Positions 12,701-23,600 of a stretch of 60,000 nucleotides of DNA are shown in pieces. Where the stretch lies: contig JAQGDQ010000208.1 of NCBI GenBank assembly GCA_030141605.1, positions 250,001-310,000 of the forward strand, given 5' to 3'. The first letter of the stretch is position 1. Every line of letters starts with the position of its first letter. A model generated the notes under the pieces. That model was given only the letters and a program-made list of their open reading frames with translations, had not been told where the DNA came from and searched no databases. Source of the DNA: Tubiluchus corallicola. Its lineage: Eukaryota > Priapulida > Priapulimorpha > Priapulimorphida > Tubiluchidae. The position numbers and the translations under genes are program-made.

Positions 12701-15700
12701 TGAGTCTATTAACCATGAGTCTATTAAGTTGCACCTACTGTATTTGCATTTGCAAGTTTACACAATTTTCTCCAACTGATATTCTAGGCTACTCTGGTTT
12801 TAAATTTAGAGACTGTGTATTAAAAAGTAGGCTGTGCAGTTAGCAACCAAAGTCAAGCAACTCAAGCCTGGTCAGTAAATGCAAAGCCAACTACCTCGCA
12901 GTTTTTACAGGACACCTTTGCAAGCTTACTCACTCATCTTGAAAAGACTATTACTGCTGATAAGATAAGCTGCAGTCCTGCCACTACTGTCTACGTAAAC
13001 AGACTGTCGTGTAGCACTGGGTTTTGCTTTGCACAGTGCTGATTTATGTGAAGAAAATGTACTCAAAAAAGTCCATTTACTAATACCAGTAGGAGTGTTT
13101 TATTGAACATTCAAACATTTTTTGCCTTTTTTTATACAGAAAAGACAAAGGAAAGATTTTGGATCATCACCTTTATGATGATACCTATAAAATGTTTGAG
13201 AGACCACCAATAGTTGCACATTTTAGAGCCAATCCATCAGCCAGCAGTGAGTTTAGTGCTATATATCTTTCATTTGATTTTGTTAATTAATGTGTGCATT
13301 ACCTAAACAGACTTCAATTCAAAATTTCTAAACAGTTGATACAAACAAAAAGCCATAACCTGTTATTTTTCATTAAAAACACCAATTGACACCATTCTTT
13401 TCTGTGAAAAAAAATCAATTTTCGTACGTTTTTTCGGTTACTGTTACTTACACATGTTCAAGTTATACAGTGTGCATCTTATCCTACTGTTCTATGATTT
13501 TTAATTTTGTTCTAGAGACCTTACGTGATTTCTTTCTTTTGGGGATACATGTAAGACCAAATTCAGCCATAAAAGAAATTGATGCATTAGTTGATGTCTA
13601 TAATGATGAATCCTATAACTACCATCAAAAGGTAAGTTGGTAAATTCGATACAGTAGGCGCCGCTTAATAGACTCACTTTGGGACTGAAGTGTTTTGACC
13701 CAATTAACTGACTGAACCCATTGGGTGTAGTATTACTGGTATAAATGCCTAAATTCTTTTGTGCAGTTAAAAATTTTAAAAAAATATTTTAAAATGTTAA
13801 TTTATATAACTGAATTAGCAGTAAATTAAGAAGTCTCCTTAGCGCTGTTAGATCTTTACGCTTATTCTCCATTTTTCAAAGTTCTTGACTCTATGCTCTT
13901 ATTTGTTGTATGATGTTTATTCTTGTAAGTCAGAAGGAATACTGGATGATTGCTGTACCTGCATCTTTCACTGTTAAATGATTAAGCTTGAAAGCATGAC
14001 TTGCAAAGAGAGCTTCAAAAGCAAACTGCTAGACAAGTGATTAAATATTTAACTTCCAGAAACTCTTGGGTAACGAGGTTAATTGCAGTGGATGAGCGGG
14101 TAACAGATTTAAAACAAAACCGCGACGTTAGCGTATTAGCGCATGATAAACGTACCTGCTTACCAACATGATGGTACTTAACTGGTTGTTTCTACATATT
14201 TTATAGTGCACAAAAGCGAACTAAAGTTGACATAATAGTAGGAAAAGCTCTCTGGGCACATACAAATGTCTTATTTTAAGTATGTGAAGGAAAATATTGA
14301 GTTAATTATGCGGAGATATTTCAGTCAATTACCGACAGTTTTATGTACATTTGAATAGAAGCGGCCCGTACCAGACGTTTTTGAGTCAATTAAGCGATTG
14401 AGTCTATTAACCGTTAGTCTATTACACGGCGTCTACTGTAGAACAATTTTCAGGCTGTTGATTTAGTATTTTGATTGTAGATAGGGTTAATTGCTTCTGC
14501 AGGGTTAAGGAGAATTTTTCAAAAGTCAACATTTACAGCACTAAAACATTAATACAAAAATATAATCTCAAACACGTTGCCTTAATAAATATGACATCTT
14601 CCGTGCATGGTTCAAAATGAGAATATTTAATTCTCACGAAACAACCCAAACCTATAACTCATTTCAGATTATATTTTGCATTATTGGTCACTTCTGAGAC
14701 GAACGACCATTCGTTTTTTGTGCTGCTGCTAATAAATTTTGATTCAGTGAAAGCTAATTATTTTTAAGTCTTCAGTGTCTTTAGCAATGTCACTAAACTA
14801 GTGACTTAAACCACACATATTGTTGATGTCTAAAACAACCTATATTTATTGTTCTAAAGAGACACTTTTCTCTGCCATAAATCCTTTAGCAAAGCATACA
14901 CTTTACACATGCATAGGCGACAGTGTTGCACTTGCACGCTGCAGTGATGACCTGATCCATAGATACTAGAAAACTTGTTCATTTTCAGACTAGTAACAAA
15001 TCTATTGGAAAAGTGTTTATAGGTGTGCTGCGTAATTTTTGTCAAAGATTGCACTTAAAATTTATATTAAAACACATGTCGAGGCTTTCTTTGTATAGCG
15101 CTGACCAGCTTTCTGTGATTTAGATAGTATACGTAATATACACATGCGTATATAGCCAAACAGTTTTGGTTTGATGTAAAAGCAATCTCCTTGTAAACCT
15201 TCAAGGGCAATTTTTTATTTGTAACTTCTTTTTTAAGAGATACCTAAGAATGCTGATCATTATGCAGAGTTTTCTATCTATAATATAAGGCTTTAACATG
15301 TTTGATAATATAGTGAAGCGTAATGTGGTTTAGATCTGATCTTGTGCTTAAAGTGATGTGCTCATTGCTTAAATTATACTTGTACTAAATTATACTAGAC
15401 TAAAATTGTAAAAACACTTAACTGTGAAACTGAAAACAGTATTATTAGGCCTAACACACCAAATTTATAATATAACTAAAAGTGCAACAATAGAAAAACA
15501 AAAATGTTGTAAATTAAACAAATATATTTTTGTTGGTGCCATATTTCACATAACTCATTTGTGCTTTCGTAACGACTGAATGTCAGTTACTTTATTTTGC
15601 AGTAACAATGGATACTGGTCAGAATTAAGTCTGTTAAGAGAAATAAAGTAAAATACTACACGTAGTTAAGTTTGGATATATTGTGCTTTCAGTCCACGAT

Positions 15701-18700
15701 CAAGTTAATTCTATAGTAGGCTCCCTCAAGTAAGCTAGATTATTGCAAACTTTAAGCTAGAGTTTTCATAGGTACACTTTGATAGCACTTGGTTGACTGC
15801 AGTTTGCAATTATTTTGCAGAATGCCATTATAATGGGTGATTTTAATGCTGATTGCTCTTACGTTTGTGACAATTGTTGGGGTGATATTCGTCTTCGCAC
15901 GCAGAAGCGTTTTCACTGGCCCATAGATGATTATGCTGATACAACTACAAGTCCTTCTGACTGTGCTTATGATAGGTAAGAATCTTTGAAGCTGTAGTTG
16001 GTTACATAACTTACATTCTGTTTTCTTGTAACAGCACATATGTGTGGTCTTTTTATTGTTGTTTTCTTAGTGCATGTGTAGGTTTATACTCATTTATTAA
16101 AGAACAAATTATATTCTACAATCTGACCTTCTACAAATTAGAAAAAATTATATTCTACAATCTGACCAGACATTTGAGAAGTGGAGTCTGAAATATAAAT
16201 TTATATTTTTAGTGCAATCACTATTGTTGGGCTTGAGTTATATAACAGATGAAAAGCTTTTATCTCTCTACACTGAACAAATATATTTTTTAATTTTCTT
16301 TGTGTTAATTTTTGGCTCACAAAATTTGTAATGATAACACGAAATGTAGTTAACCTAGGATTTTTTTGTTGCTAACAAAATAATGAACATCTTAATGGAG
16401 TACCTAAAAATTGAAATTTTGTTTTTCTTTGTTGGACACGTAAACACCAGTAATTTAAAATATGTTAAAGCAAAGAATAAAGACATGGACAAAAATAATA
16501 GCAGTTCATTACCGTGTCTAATATAATAAATTAATTAAGTTTACTATTTTAGCCCATTCTTTCATATTTTTTGGATCATTAAGTCCACTTAAGCCTCTTA
16601 TGTTCACACTCTGCTTTTTTATTGTTGCCAACCCGTTTTACTGTTTGTTTTGGTCCTTATGAAATTTCTGAGAAGTGAGGTAGGTATAAGTTTCAGATAG
16701 TGAAGGCGCAACTGTTAGATTCTGTATTTGCTTAGTGAAATTATATCCGTAATATTTTTTACACTCTATTTCAGATTTGTCTATGTTGGTAATGAAGCGG
16801 TTGATAGTTTCGATGGAGCAGAGATAATTGACTTCCAGAAAATGTACGGATTGAACACTGATTTGGTAAGAACTGTTTTATTGTTATAATGCGTTACCGT
16901 AGAATGATGCACAAGAACCCTCTAGTATGATATGACTACAATAAAAAAATAACGTATATATTTACTTCAAATTGACACAATTGCTCACATCAGTCTGTCA
17001 CTGACTGGTTGTACACTGATTTTATGTATGATGTAATTTGTTTTACTCTGTACTAGTGTATAATTTTTGCAATAAAGATTTCTATTCTATTCTAAATAAT
17101 TACCATATGTTCCTGGTACATAATAAATTAGTAAAAAGTTACATCCTTATTAAAAATGATTTCTCTCTTTTTTTTAACACAAATGCACAAACTTTTATAT
17201 TCTTTTTTACTCTAAACTGTGCCAGGTAAGCTCATTTGGAAAGACGCGTAACAAACTGAGCACCTGTGTATGTCTGCTGGGCTTATGTCGCCCCCAGAAC
17301 AATACAGTTTGAAACTGTTTTAGAATTAACAGGCCTGAGGTTATTTGGGCACAAATGGGTGCTGGCTTACTTGGGCGTGAGACATTTGGATGCCATCGCC
17401 CACGCACACTGCATTGACATGTGATTTGACCAGGCAAAAATACATTATTTCTGTTGTGCTACAAAAGGCCACAATGCTGCCCAGTATGCTAAAATTATGC
17501 AAATCCTCGTTCATTACCTGATTACCTAAAAACGTTTAGGACTTTGGAAGTTTTACTTTTGTGATTACGATTGCTGAATTAAAGCTGGAAACGTCTATAA
17601 GTTGCGTTGCGTGTGTAAAAGCAATTTTTATTCTTAAAGTACTTTTTTCTAAAGCTAGCACTATATGAACATACACATTGTATTGTGATTATAATAAGGC
17701 TAGCTGATTTGCTGCATTGACGACACTGACGGTAAAGCTAGTGAATAGATCATTTTTTGACATACAGTTCTGTTGTTTACTGTTATTGTGATGCACTAAA
17801 TATTGTTGAAATAAAATACTAAACTAGATTTGCAGTATTTTCTATTTCGTTCATTTTATGAACAAACATAACAGAAGTGGATCCAGAGGGAGGGTCCAGG
17901 GGGCCCAGACCTTCCTTTTTGGCATGGAAAAAATCAATATAATCTTGCCCTGTTAGCCATGTAAAGATGGGAATATAACTTAATACTGCAACCCAGGATT
18001 ATAGCTTTGCAAAATCAGGAAGTCTGTGCACATCATTGGCTACTGAGCATTACTCTCTACATAACTGCAGTGGACCACATGTACGAAAATGTGGGTGGTG
18101 TGACAGCAGAGGCGGAACTAGAGTGTTATGAAGAAATTATTCATGATCCCGCCTGTGTAAGGCTTCGTAACTGCTGCCTGTGCGTTTATATTCCTGCTAT
18201 AATTAGCATCCCTGGTATAAACCTTCGTTTAACACTGGTAATTGTCTTATTACAGCAGTGACTGACTGTTAGTAATTAAATAATATAAACAATCATAGTT
18301 TAGCTGGATATAATGCAGCTGTATATAGTGTTTACATCATTTGGAAAACATTGTTTGCTGGCACATGGCTAATTTGCATAGTTTGTAATTTGCACAATAC
18401 ATGGTTAAGTAACCGGGTTATTTTAACAGGTTGTGTAGTTTATATTGTCTGTACATGCTGAATATTTCAAAATAAAGACTGAATGAACTTTTTAAAAGAA
18501 AAAAAATCAGATTTTTTACGTAGAGTAAAAGTCAGAAAATACGACGAGTTTTCTAAATCATTTCATTGTCAGGTTTTAAACAGTATACCTACTGCAATTT
18601 TAATCAAGAATCCAAAATGTCGATTCCAGTTTTTAATAAAATTAACTTGAAATGACATCTGATGAGAAAGCTAATGACAGTCAAAGTGCAGAAACAAAAA

Positions 18701-19469
18701 AAACAATAATAAGGCAGTAAAAAGGGCATAGGCAGGCAAGAATTTTTATTCTTATTTGTTGCACAAGGCGTTATTATAGCTACAGGCTCAACAATGTCCA
18801 AAAAATTTAGTTATGATTTCTAAAATTTAATGCGTTTCCCGCAGGCTCGATAGCTGTGTGGCAGTGGATTGCGTTGAAGCTACCCCCAGTTTTCACACCT
18901 GCCTTTCTGTTTAGTCACATTTGGACACCTCCCTTTCAAAAATCCTGTATCCGCCTCTGCGCAATAATAAGTGGAAAACCAGAAAATGCAGAATCACTTG
19001 ACTGGCTTTAATTTTTGTATCTCTGCATAAGTTAACTTAGTGATGCGATTTAAAATAATATTTTGAGTTAGGAAAATAGTGTATTGAAAATGTAACTAAA
19101 CAAAGGTAAAAAATTAGGTACAACATTAAATTTTATTGGTGCCCAAATGCCAAAGTTTCCGTGCTGAAATGTCCCTTGTCCAAATGTCTCGTGCCTAAGT
19201 GTCCCATGCTCAAATAGGCGTCAAATGTCACATACATTGATGATAAATGAATAAAGTTATTAAGTCATTTAAGCATATGCACTAAAAGTTTAAATGTTAA
19301 ATGCAATATCAATTAAACACCTTTTATCAATACTGCATACTATGAACATTTATGTTTTACCCTTTTCACTTCCGATGTTATGTCCGTGTCGAACTCAAAT
19401 GATCACTTCATTTTTCAGGCACGAGCTGTGAGTGATCATTTTCCAGTAAGAATGATGGTCAAGTGTTAG
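3779..19469 (+). CDS. Secreted deoxyribonuclease I family protein (9 coding exons)
   Basis: Calcium/magnesium-dependent endonuclease that cuts double-stranded DNA, expected to be secreted or lysosomal. Coding exons: 3779-3787, 5893-6087, 7944-8029, 11600-11689, 13140-13246, 13516-13631, 15821-15975, 16775-16865, 19419-19469. All junctions are GT-AG, phases agree, and the total is 900 nt (299 aa, against about 280 in vertebrates). The start exon gives only MKM, fits the donor GTAAGTAT and completes a signal peptide (residues 1-25, cut after GATA), so I chose it, but it is inferred. Family landmarks: SWNIQ (N48), VQE (E80), SKEQY (E120), the catalytic H174 in LGIHVRP, GDFNADC (D208, N210), CAYDR (D252) and SDHFP (H290). 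The essential disulfide pair C213/C249 is present. The small-loop pair of DNase I (CxxC after the YR strand) is missing. Extra features are a Trp-rich N-terminus (WSWWD) and a CDNC at about 217-220. Introns hold two pogo-like elements and other repeats. DNase1 versus DNase1-like paralogue cannot be decided. Confidence 0.93.
4101..4446. repeat. Short direct repeat pair (about 54 bp)
   Basis: The block at 4101-4154 recurs with few changes at 4392-4446. Both run from TCTACAGTTACTACAGG through TTGCTTGTGATGG and CCCAGA to ACTGTG. The 238 bases between them show no obvious coding. It lies in the first intron of the DNase I gene. It could be a decayed local duplication or the flanks of a small insertion. 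Confidence 0.6.
6150..7300. repeat. Interspersed repeat, copy 1, with GGGCATGAGAC-type ends
   Basis: This intronic stretch of the DNase I gene shares several blocks in the same order with 17340-19230. Both carry a left block with CATTATTTCTG and GGCTAAAAT, a middle block around 7040-7090 (GGAAAAC-like, TTGACTGG, TTTAATT), and a right block AAAAATTAGGTGCAACATTA followed by TTATTGGTGCCCAAATG. The right end (7225-7290) repeats short units of the form CATGCCCAAATGTCTCATGC. The left end carries related units in the opposite sense (TTTGGGCACC, ATGAGACATG), so the ends are inverted relative to each other, as in a DNA transposon. No protein is encoded. Class unknown. Confidence 0.6.
9328..9852. mobile_element. 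Remnant of a hAT-like DNA element
   Basis: The right end, read on the minus strand, starts CAGGGCCGTGCACAGGGATA and continues into GGGGCTTCAGCCCCACCC, a sequence style common at ends of hAT-type elements. A weaker inward-facing match (CTTGCCCCGAAGAGG, TTATGCCCCACCC) lies at 9331-9365 and may be the partner end. Inside is a (TA)n run at about 9547-9562 and no credible coding. It lies in the third intron of the DNase I gene. Target-site copies were not found, so both limits are approximate. Confidence 0.4.
11779..12740 (-). mobile_element. Pogo/Tigger-like non-autonomous element, copy 1
   Basis: The left end is CAGTAGGCATGCTTAATAGA and the right end reads, inverted, CAGTAGGTGCAACTTAATAG. Both are flanked by TA (11777-11778 and 12741-12742), the target duplicated by pogo/Tc1-type elements. 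The inside matches copies at 13652, 36103 and 43084; orientation is opposite to the 43084 copy, which carries transposase remains. No open frame of note. It lies in the fourth DNase I intron. Confidence 0.85.
13652..14438 (-). mobile_element. Pogo/Tigger-like non-autonomous element, copy 2
   Basis: The left end CAGTAGGCGCCGCTTAATAG and right end (inverted) CAGTAGACGCCGTGTAATAG are flanked by TA at 13650-13651 and 14439-14440. It is collinear with copy 1 in long internal blocks such as TTAACTTCCAGAAACTCTTG. The left end lies only 20 bases past the donor site at 13632 of the sixth coding exon of the DNase I gene, yet the donor GTAAGT is intact. Confidence 0.88.
17040..17098 (+). repeat. Possible LINE 3' tail
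   Basis: The stretch ends in AATAAAG followed by TTCTATTCTATTCTA, an AATAAA plus short tandem repeat arrangement that matches the tails seen at 21745 and 33163 in this window. No coding part remains. Confidence 0.3.
17340..19230. repeat. Interspersed repeat, copy 2, split by a nested hAT-like element
   Basis: Same family as 6150-7300. The left end carries ACTTGGGCGTGAGACATTTGG at about 17366-17386. The right end carries AAAAAATTAGGTACAACATT (about 19108) and runs of units such as CAAATGTCTCGTGCC and CATGCTCAAATAGG. The middle block (GTGGAAAACCAGAAAATG, TTGACTGGCTTTAATTT) is at 18971-19014. It is about 0.75 kb longer than copy 1 because 17872-18959 is an insertion. It lies in the last DNase I intron. 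Confidence 0.55.
17872..18959. mobile_element. hAT-like element nested in the repeat
   Basis: The left end is CAGAAGTGGATCCAGAGGG and the right end, inverted, is CAGAGGCGGATACAGGAT, a terminal repeat pattern common in animal hAT elements. A further end-like sequence CAGAGGCGGAACTAGAG at 18108-18124 suggests another, truncated hAT end inside. A LINE-like 3' tail (AAAATAAAGACTGAATGAAC) lies at about 18470-18489. No transposase is seen. The 8-bp flanks (AAACATAA and CGCAATAA) agree only in part. Confidence 0.6.
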
Positions 19470-19701
19470 CACTTTGGCTTGGTTATTGAAATATGGAGAC
19501 ACTATTGCAATATCAGTTATGCATTTCAGAAAATTTCCAGCAACTTTGTCAGGCTGTTGTACGAGAACGTGTTATACACTATGCAATTATAGACATTCAG
19601 TTTTATTTTTAAGCATTTTGAATCAAAGCTGTGATAATGCAAACTATGTTTTTATTATACTGAACACCTCCTCTCTTACTTTCAAGTGTTTGCGCTGGTA
19701 A

Positions 19702-19707
19702 AATAAA
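19702..19707 (+). terminator. Poly(A) signal candidate for the DNase I gene
   Basis: AATAAA lies 233 bases after the stop codon of the DNase I gene. It is the first such hexamer in the downstream sequence and would give a short 3' UTR. Confidence 0.45.
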
Positions 19708-19709
19708 AA

Positions 19710-20694
19710 AACAGTATGCATGTAGCGATGTCTTGTTTTCTTTTATCGTGTGAACATTATTTTCGCTACTGCTGATTGCCGAGTTTGCTGCCTGTGCAGA
19801 ATACTGCAGTGTTTAATTACACACTGTCATGACTATTATGAGAAAAATATGATGCACTATAAACAACATTTTTAGTATACAGTTAACTTTTTATTACATT
19901 TATACTGTTTAAATATACCAATTTCATACTATCATGTAACTGAGATGCCGGCCACTAGCGAAATTAAAAAGCACCATGGATGATAATTTTGTAAACACAC
20001 CAGTTAATTACAAAAAAAAACAATATTTACAAAAACTCAATGCAAGATATTGCATTTCCAAACAAAAGTTTACAAAAACATATAGACTGCTAGTTTATTG
20101 TAAAATTCAAAAAAGCCACTAAAGACCTAAACACATTCATGTATACACTACTGTGACATGTTGGATTTATACAGATTGCACAACGTAACCTATTTTATAC
20201 AATAGTTCACACTTCATAGATGTAACAGCTGTTAACTCAGTCACTACTCGGTTGCAGTCATGACTAAGCACATCATTTTAATGTGAAAAACTACAAGTGA
20301 TTTAATCTAACAGTGTAAAAACACAGCAAACCTTATTAACAATTATCAATTAAATACATATTTTCAGATACTGACTAGTAAATTAAGCAATCATTTAACT
20401 GCTAGTAAATCCAAACTACTAGTACCAAAAAACTCAAATACCCAATCTTACATAAAGTGGCCTTAACTAAAGGCATCAAGTGTACAATTGAACTTTTCTG
20501 TTTTTAACCAAGCAATGCAAAATCAATAATTTAGGAACGAGTACACATTGTTGACATAATTTTTTGGTAATAATGGTCAAAAAAACCACAGACAGCAGGT
20601 TCACTTTCCCCAGTAACATGCCACACCACATTTTGTGATAGGTGTTATGATACACACAAGTTGATTAGTTAAAAACATTCATTCTCTAAAGATT
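19710..20694. other. Gap between convergent genes
   Basis: Holds the 3' flank of the DNase I gene and, on the minus strand, the 3' UTR of the carrier gene. Minus-strand AATAAA candidates are at 20094-20099 and 19890-19895. No coding is supported. Confidence 0.4.
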
Positions 20695-23600
20695 TCAGCC
20701 TATGTCTTGCTCTTGTACTCGTCTGCGGGTATTGTACATCGTGAAAAAGTGTTTGCCAAATTCATAAGAACTAATCATTATGGCACAAGCAGGTGCAACT
20801 TTTACTATCCTTGGTACAATTCCTGCAATGAGAAAAAGATTAATTATACAAACAAATGTATTTATTTGCAGCTAAGATATAAGCAGGTTCAGTGTTCTTA
20901 GAATTAAAATTTAATAATCCAAGCTGTTGTTCATTAGTTACATAGAAAGATAATATTTCAACTTTAGTATCTTTTGGCAGTGCAAAATTCACTAATCAAA
21001 ATGGTCAAAGATGCCACAATCTTAAGAAAACTATTTTGTTTTTTTGTGTCAACTACCGACTACAAAATAAATTTTCAACTTGCCGTTTTATCATAGCAGT
21101 ATACATACGTACCGACAAACAGACCCCTATAGCCTTTCTCTTTGTAGATCTTATGCATTAGATAGGTTGTAGAAACATTTCTCCCGCCTAAAAGCAACAC
21201 AAAACAAGATTTTTTGACACATACTAAACTATACGTTGTATTGGGAGCACATACTTTCTGAATATCTATGTTAAAGTCATAGAAGTATTAATTAGTACAT
21301 TGATATGCTTCAATTATGCTTTTATGTTTCAATTTTTTCCATTTGGTTTGACTTGATTTTTATAGCTTAATCAGTTAATTATATCCTTACATATTTGGTT
21401 GGATATGTATTGTATATTTTTCATTTTATATTATGTCTTTGTCGCATAGCCTATTTAGTCACTTTTTCGCTTTTCCCCCCATAGATTTACATTAAGAGCT
21501 GATTTTCTTCTCATACTTTATAATTATACCTTGTACAGCAGTGCTACAATTTTTTTTACAATTTACACTAACCGAAGAAGGGTACCTGACTTGATGACCA
21601 ACTAGTCTTTCACTACCCTTTCTCCTGCACCCTCTAACACTTCTCTTTATGCATAATTTTTCCTGATTAATTATTAATTATAGGAGTTAAAGTCTATCTT
21701 GTATTCTGGTGTAAATGAGGAGATAAATAAAAAATGTCTATGTCTATGATAATCCACATCTTGCCCGTTTTGAAAGCATTATAGCAGATAGAATCATAAC
21801 AACAATAGAAGTTTCATGATGAGAGGTTCACTTTAAATGCACAATTTTTGAAGATTTACATCCGACATATTGAACGAACTGAAAACAAACCAAGTGTAGT
21901 TGCACTCCTCATTGACCAACTTGTTGAAAAGTTTTATCTTACCCTAACTACTTCATTTGAATTAACAATGCATTAGTAATGCAAGTAGGACAAATTGATA
22001 TTTGGGCAAAATAATAATATAAAACACATTTGGTTATTCAAAAGTATCGTCTGGTGCCTAACTTTGTGTTGAATGCATGCATTCAGTTAAGTGCTTATGC
22101 TTATAAGTTGCTAGTTTAACTCCCATCAATTTCTGTAAGTTTTGTGCATCATTTGGCCTGAAGTTCCAAAAACCTTCCCCAGTAGTCAGTTCATTGGATA
22201 TGTTTACAATAGTTCGAGAACTACCATCAAAACTGAGTTTCACAAAAGAAATCCTGGTTAGTGCCAACATTCGTACTTTCAGCGAAAATCGAATGTTTAG
22301 CATCCCTTTTGTAACTTTTTGCAACCCATTTCCACCCTAAAAGCAAATCTTGCACTCAACATATTCTATTCAGTCCTCCATATCTCTTGCTAACCACTCG
22401 CCTGGCAAATAGCCATATCGAAGCTATCACCTGGCAAACGTTCTCAAAAAAAAAGAACTAATACCGATCCCATTGTAATTCAAGTGTGACAACAATAAGT
22501 ACGCTTTGGAAAAGTGTAGGGTGGTTTCATTGCACAAATCTTGAAATAACTATAAACATTAACATTAAATTAAGGGAAAATGATTGTACGTTACTGACAC
22601 CTGCTATTCACATTTGGAGATGTTAACTGGTATCAAACCAATATTATGTAAAAAGTTATCGTTAGTAAGAAGTTTCCTGAAAATTAAAAGCACTAGCCGG
22701 TCACGTACATGTACTTATAACCAACAAAAAAACTATGTTATGAGAATTCTTTCAGAAAATTTCTGAAATTCTAGACGTTTTAAACTAGGAATATGTGAAT
22801 ACCTGTGTATTTCGCCTAGAACAGCAAAAAACAAAAGACCTCCCAATCAAGTATTCGTGACCATATTTCTGTTTCTTGCCACATGGCTGATTTAAAATTC
22901 AGCCAGAGCTGTAAATTGCTGGGATCTTTCAGCTGAATGAAAGTTCATATCTGTAGTGCAATAAACCTTGGCTCAATGTGCAAAGTTCTATTCCTTTAAC
23001 TCTGGTATTCTAATATTTAATTATAGTTCTTTTTAGTGTACATTTATGGGTTTGTTTATAACAGTACATCTTATTATTTGCTTATGTAATTAGTCTATTT
23101 GTAGTTACTGTAAGCTTTGTCTATATAAATTAGTTATTGCATGAGTTCTCTCTCATTGAAGATGAGTGATGGCTATTCCAATCGAAATATCCATATGTAG
23201 TGAATTTATAAGCTTTTCAGTGAAAAGTTCTCTGTTCAAATAATTACAGTGTTCCTTGTTTAAGGTGGTATATTACCTGTATTTTTAAATGTAAATAGAA
23301 AATGCAACTTAGTTTGTTGTAGTGATTTATCAGTACATACCTTTAGCAGTTTCCCCGCCCAACTCAATCTGCCTGTGGGTTTTGACAACGTCAAATGGTA
23401 ATGTAATAACAGCAGCAGCCTACACAAAACATGAAAATACAACTTGCAAAGCAGTAATTGGGGATCTAAACTCTGATTCCCAGGGGACTTTAATAAATGT
23501 GGCTGTATTGCCATTTTCAGGTACACTCAACCAACACAGCTTTAATGTAATTATAATTAAGTTAGTCTTAAATTGTAACAGAAATGCGCAAATCTATATT

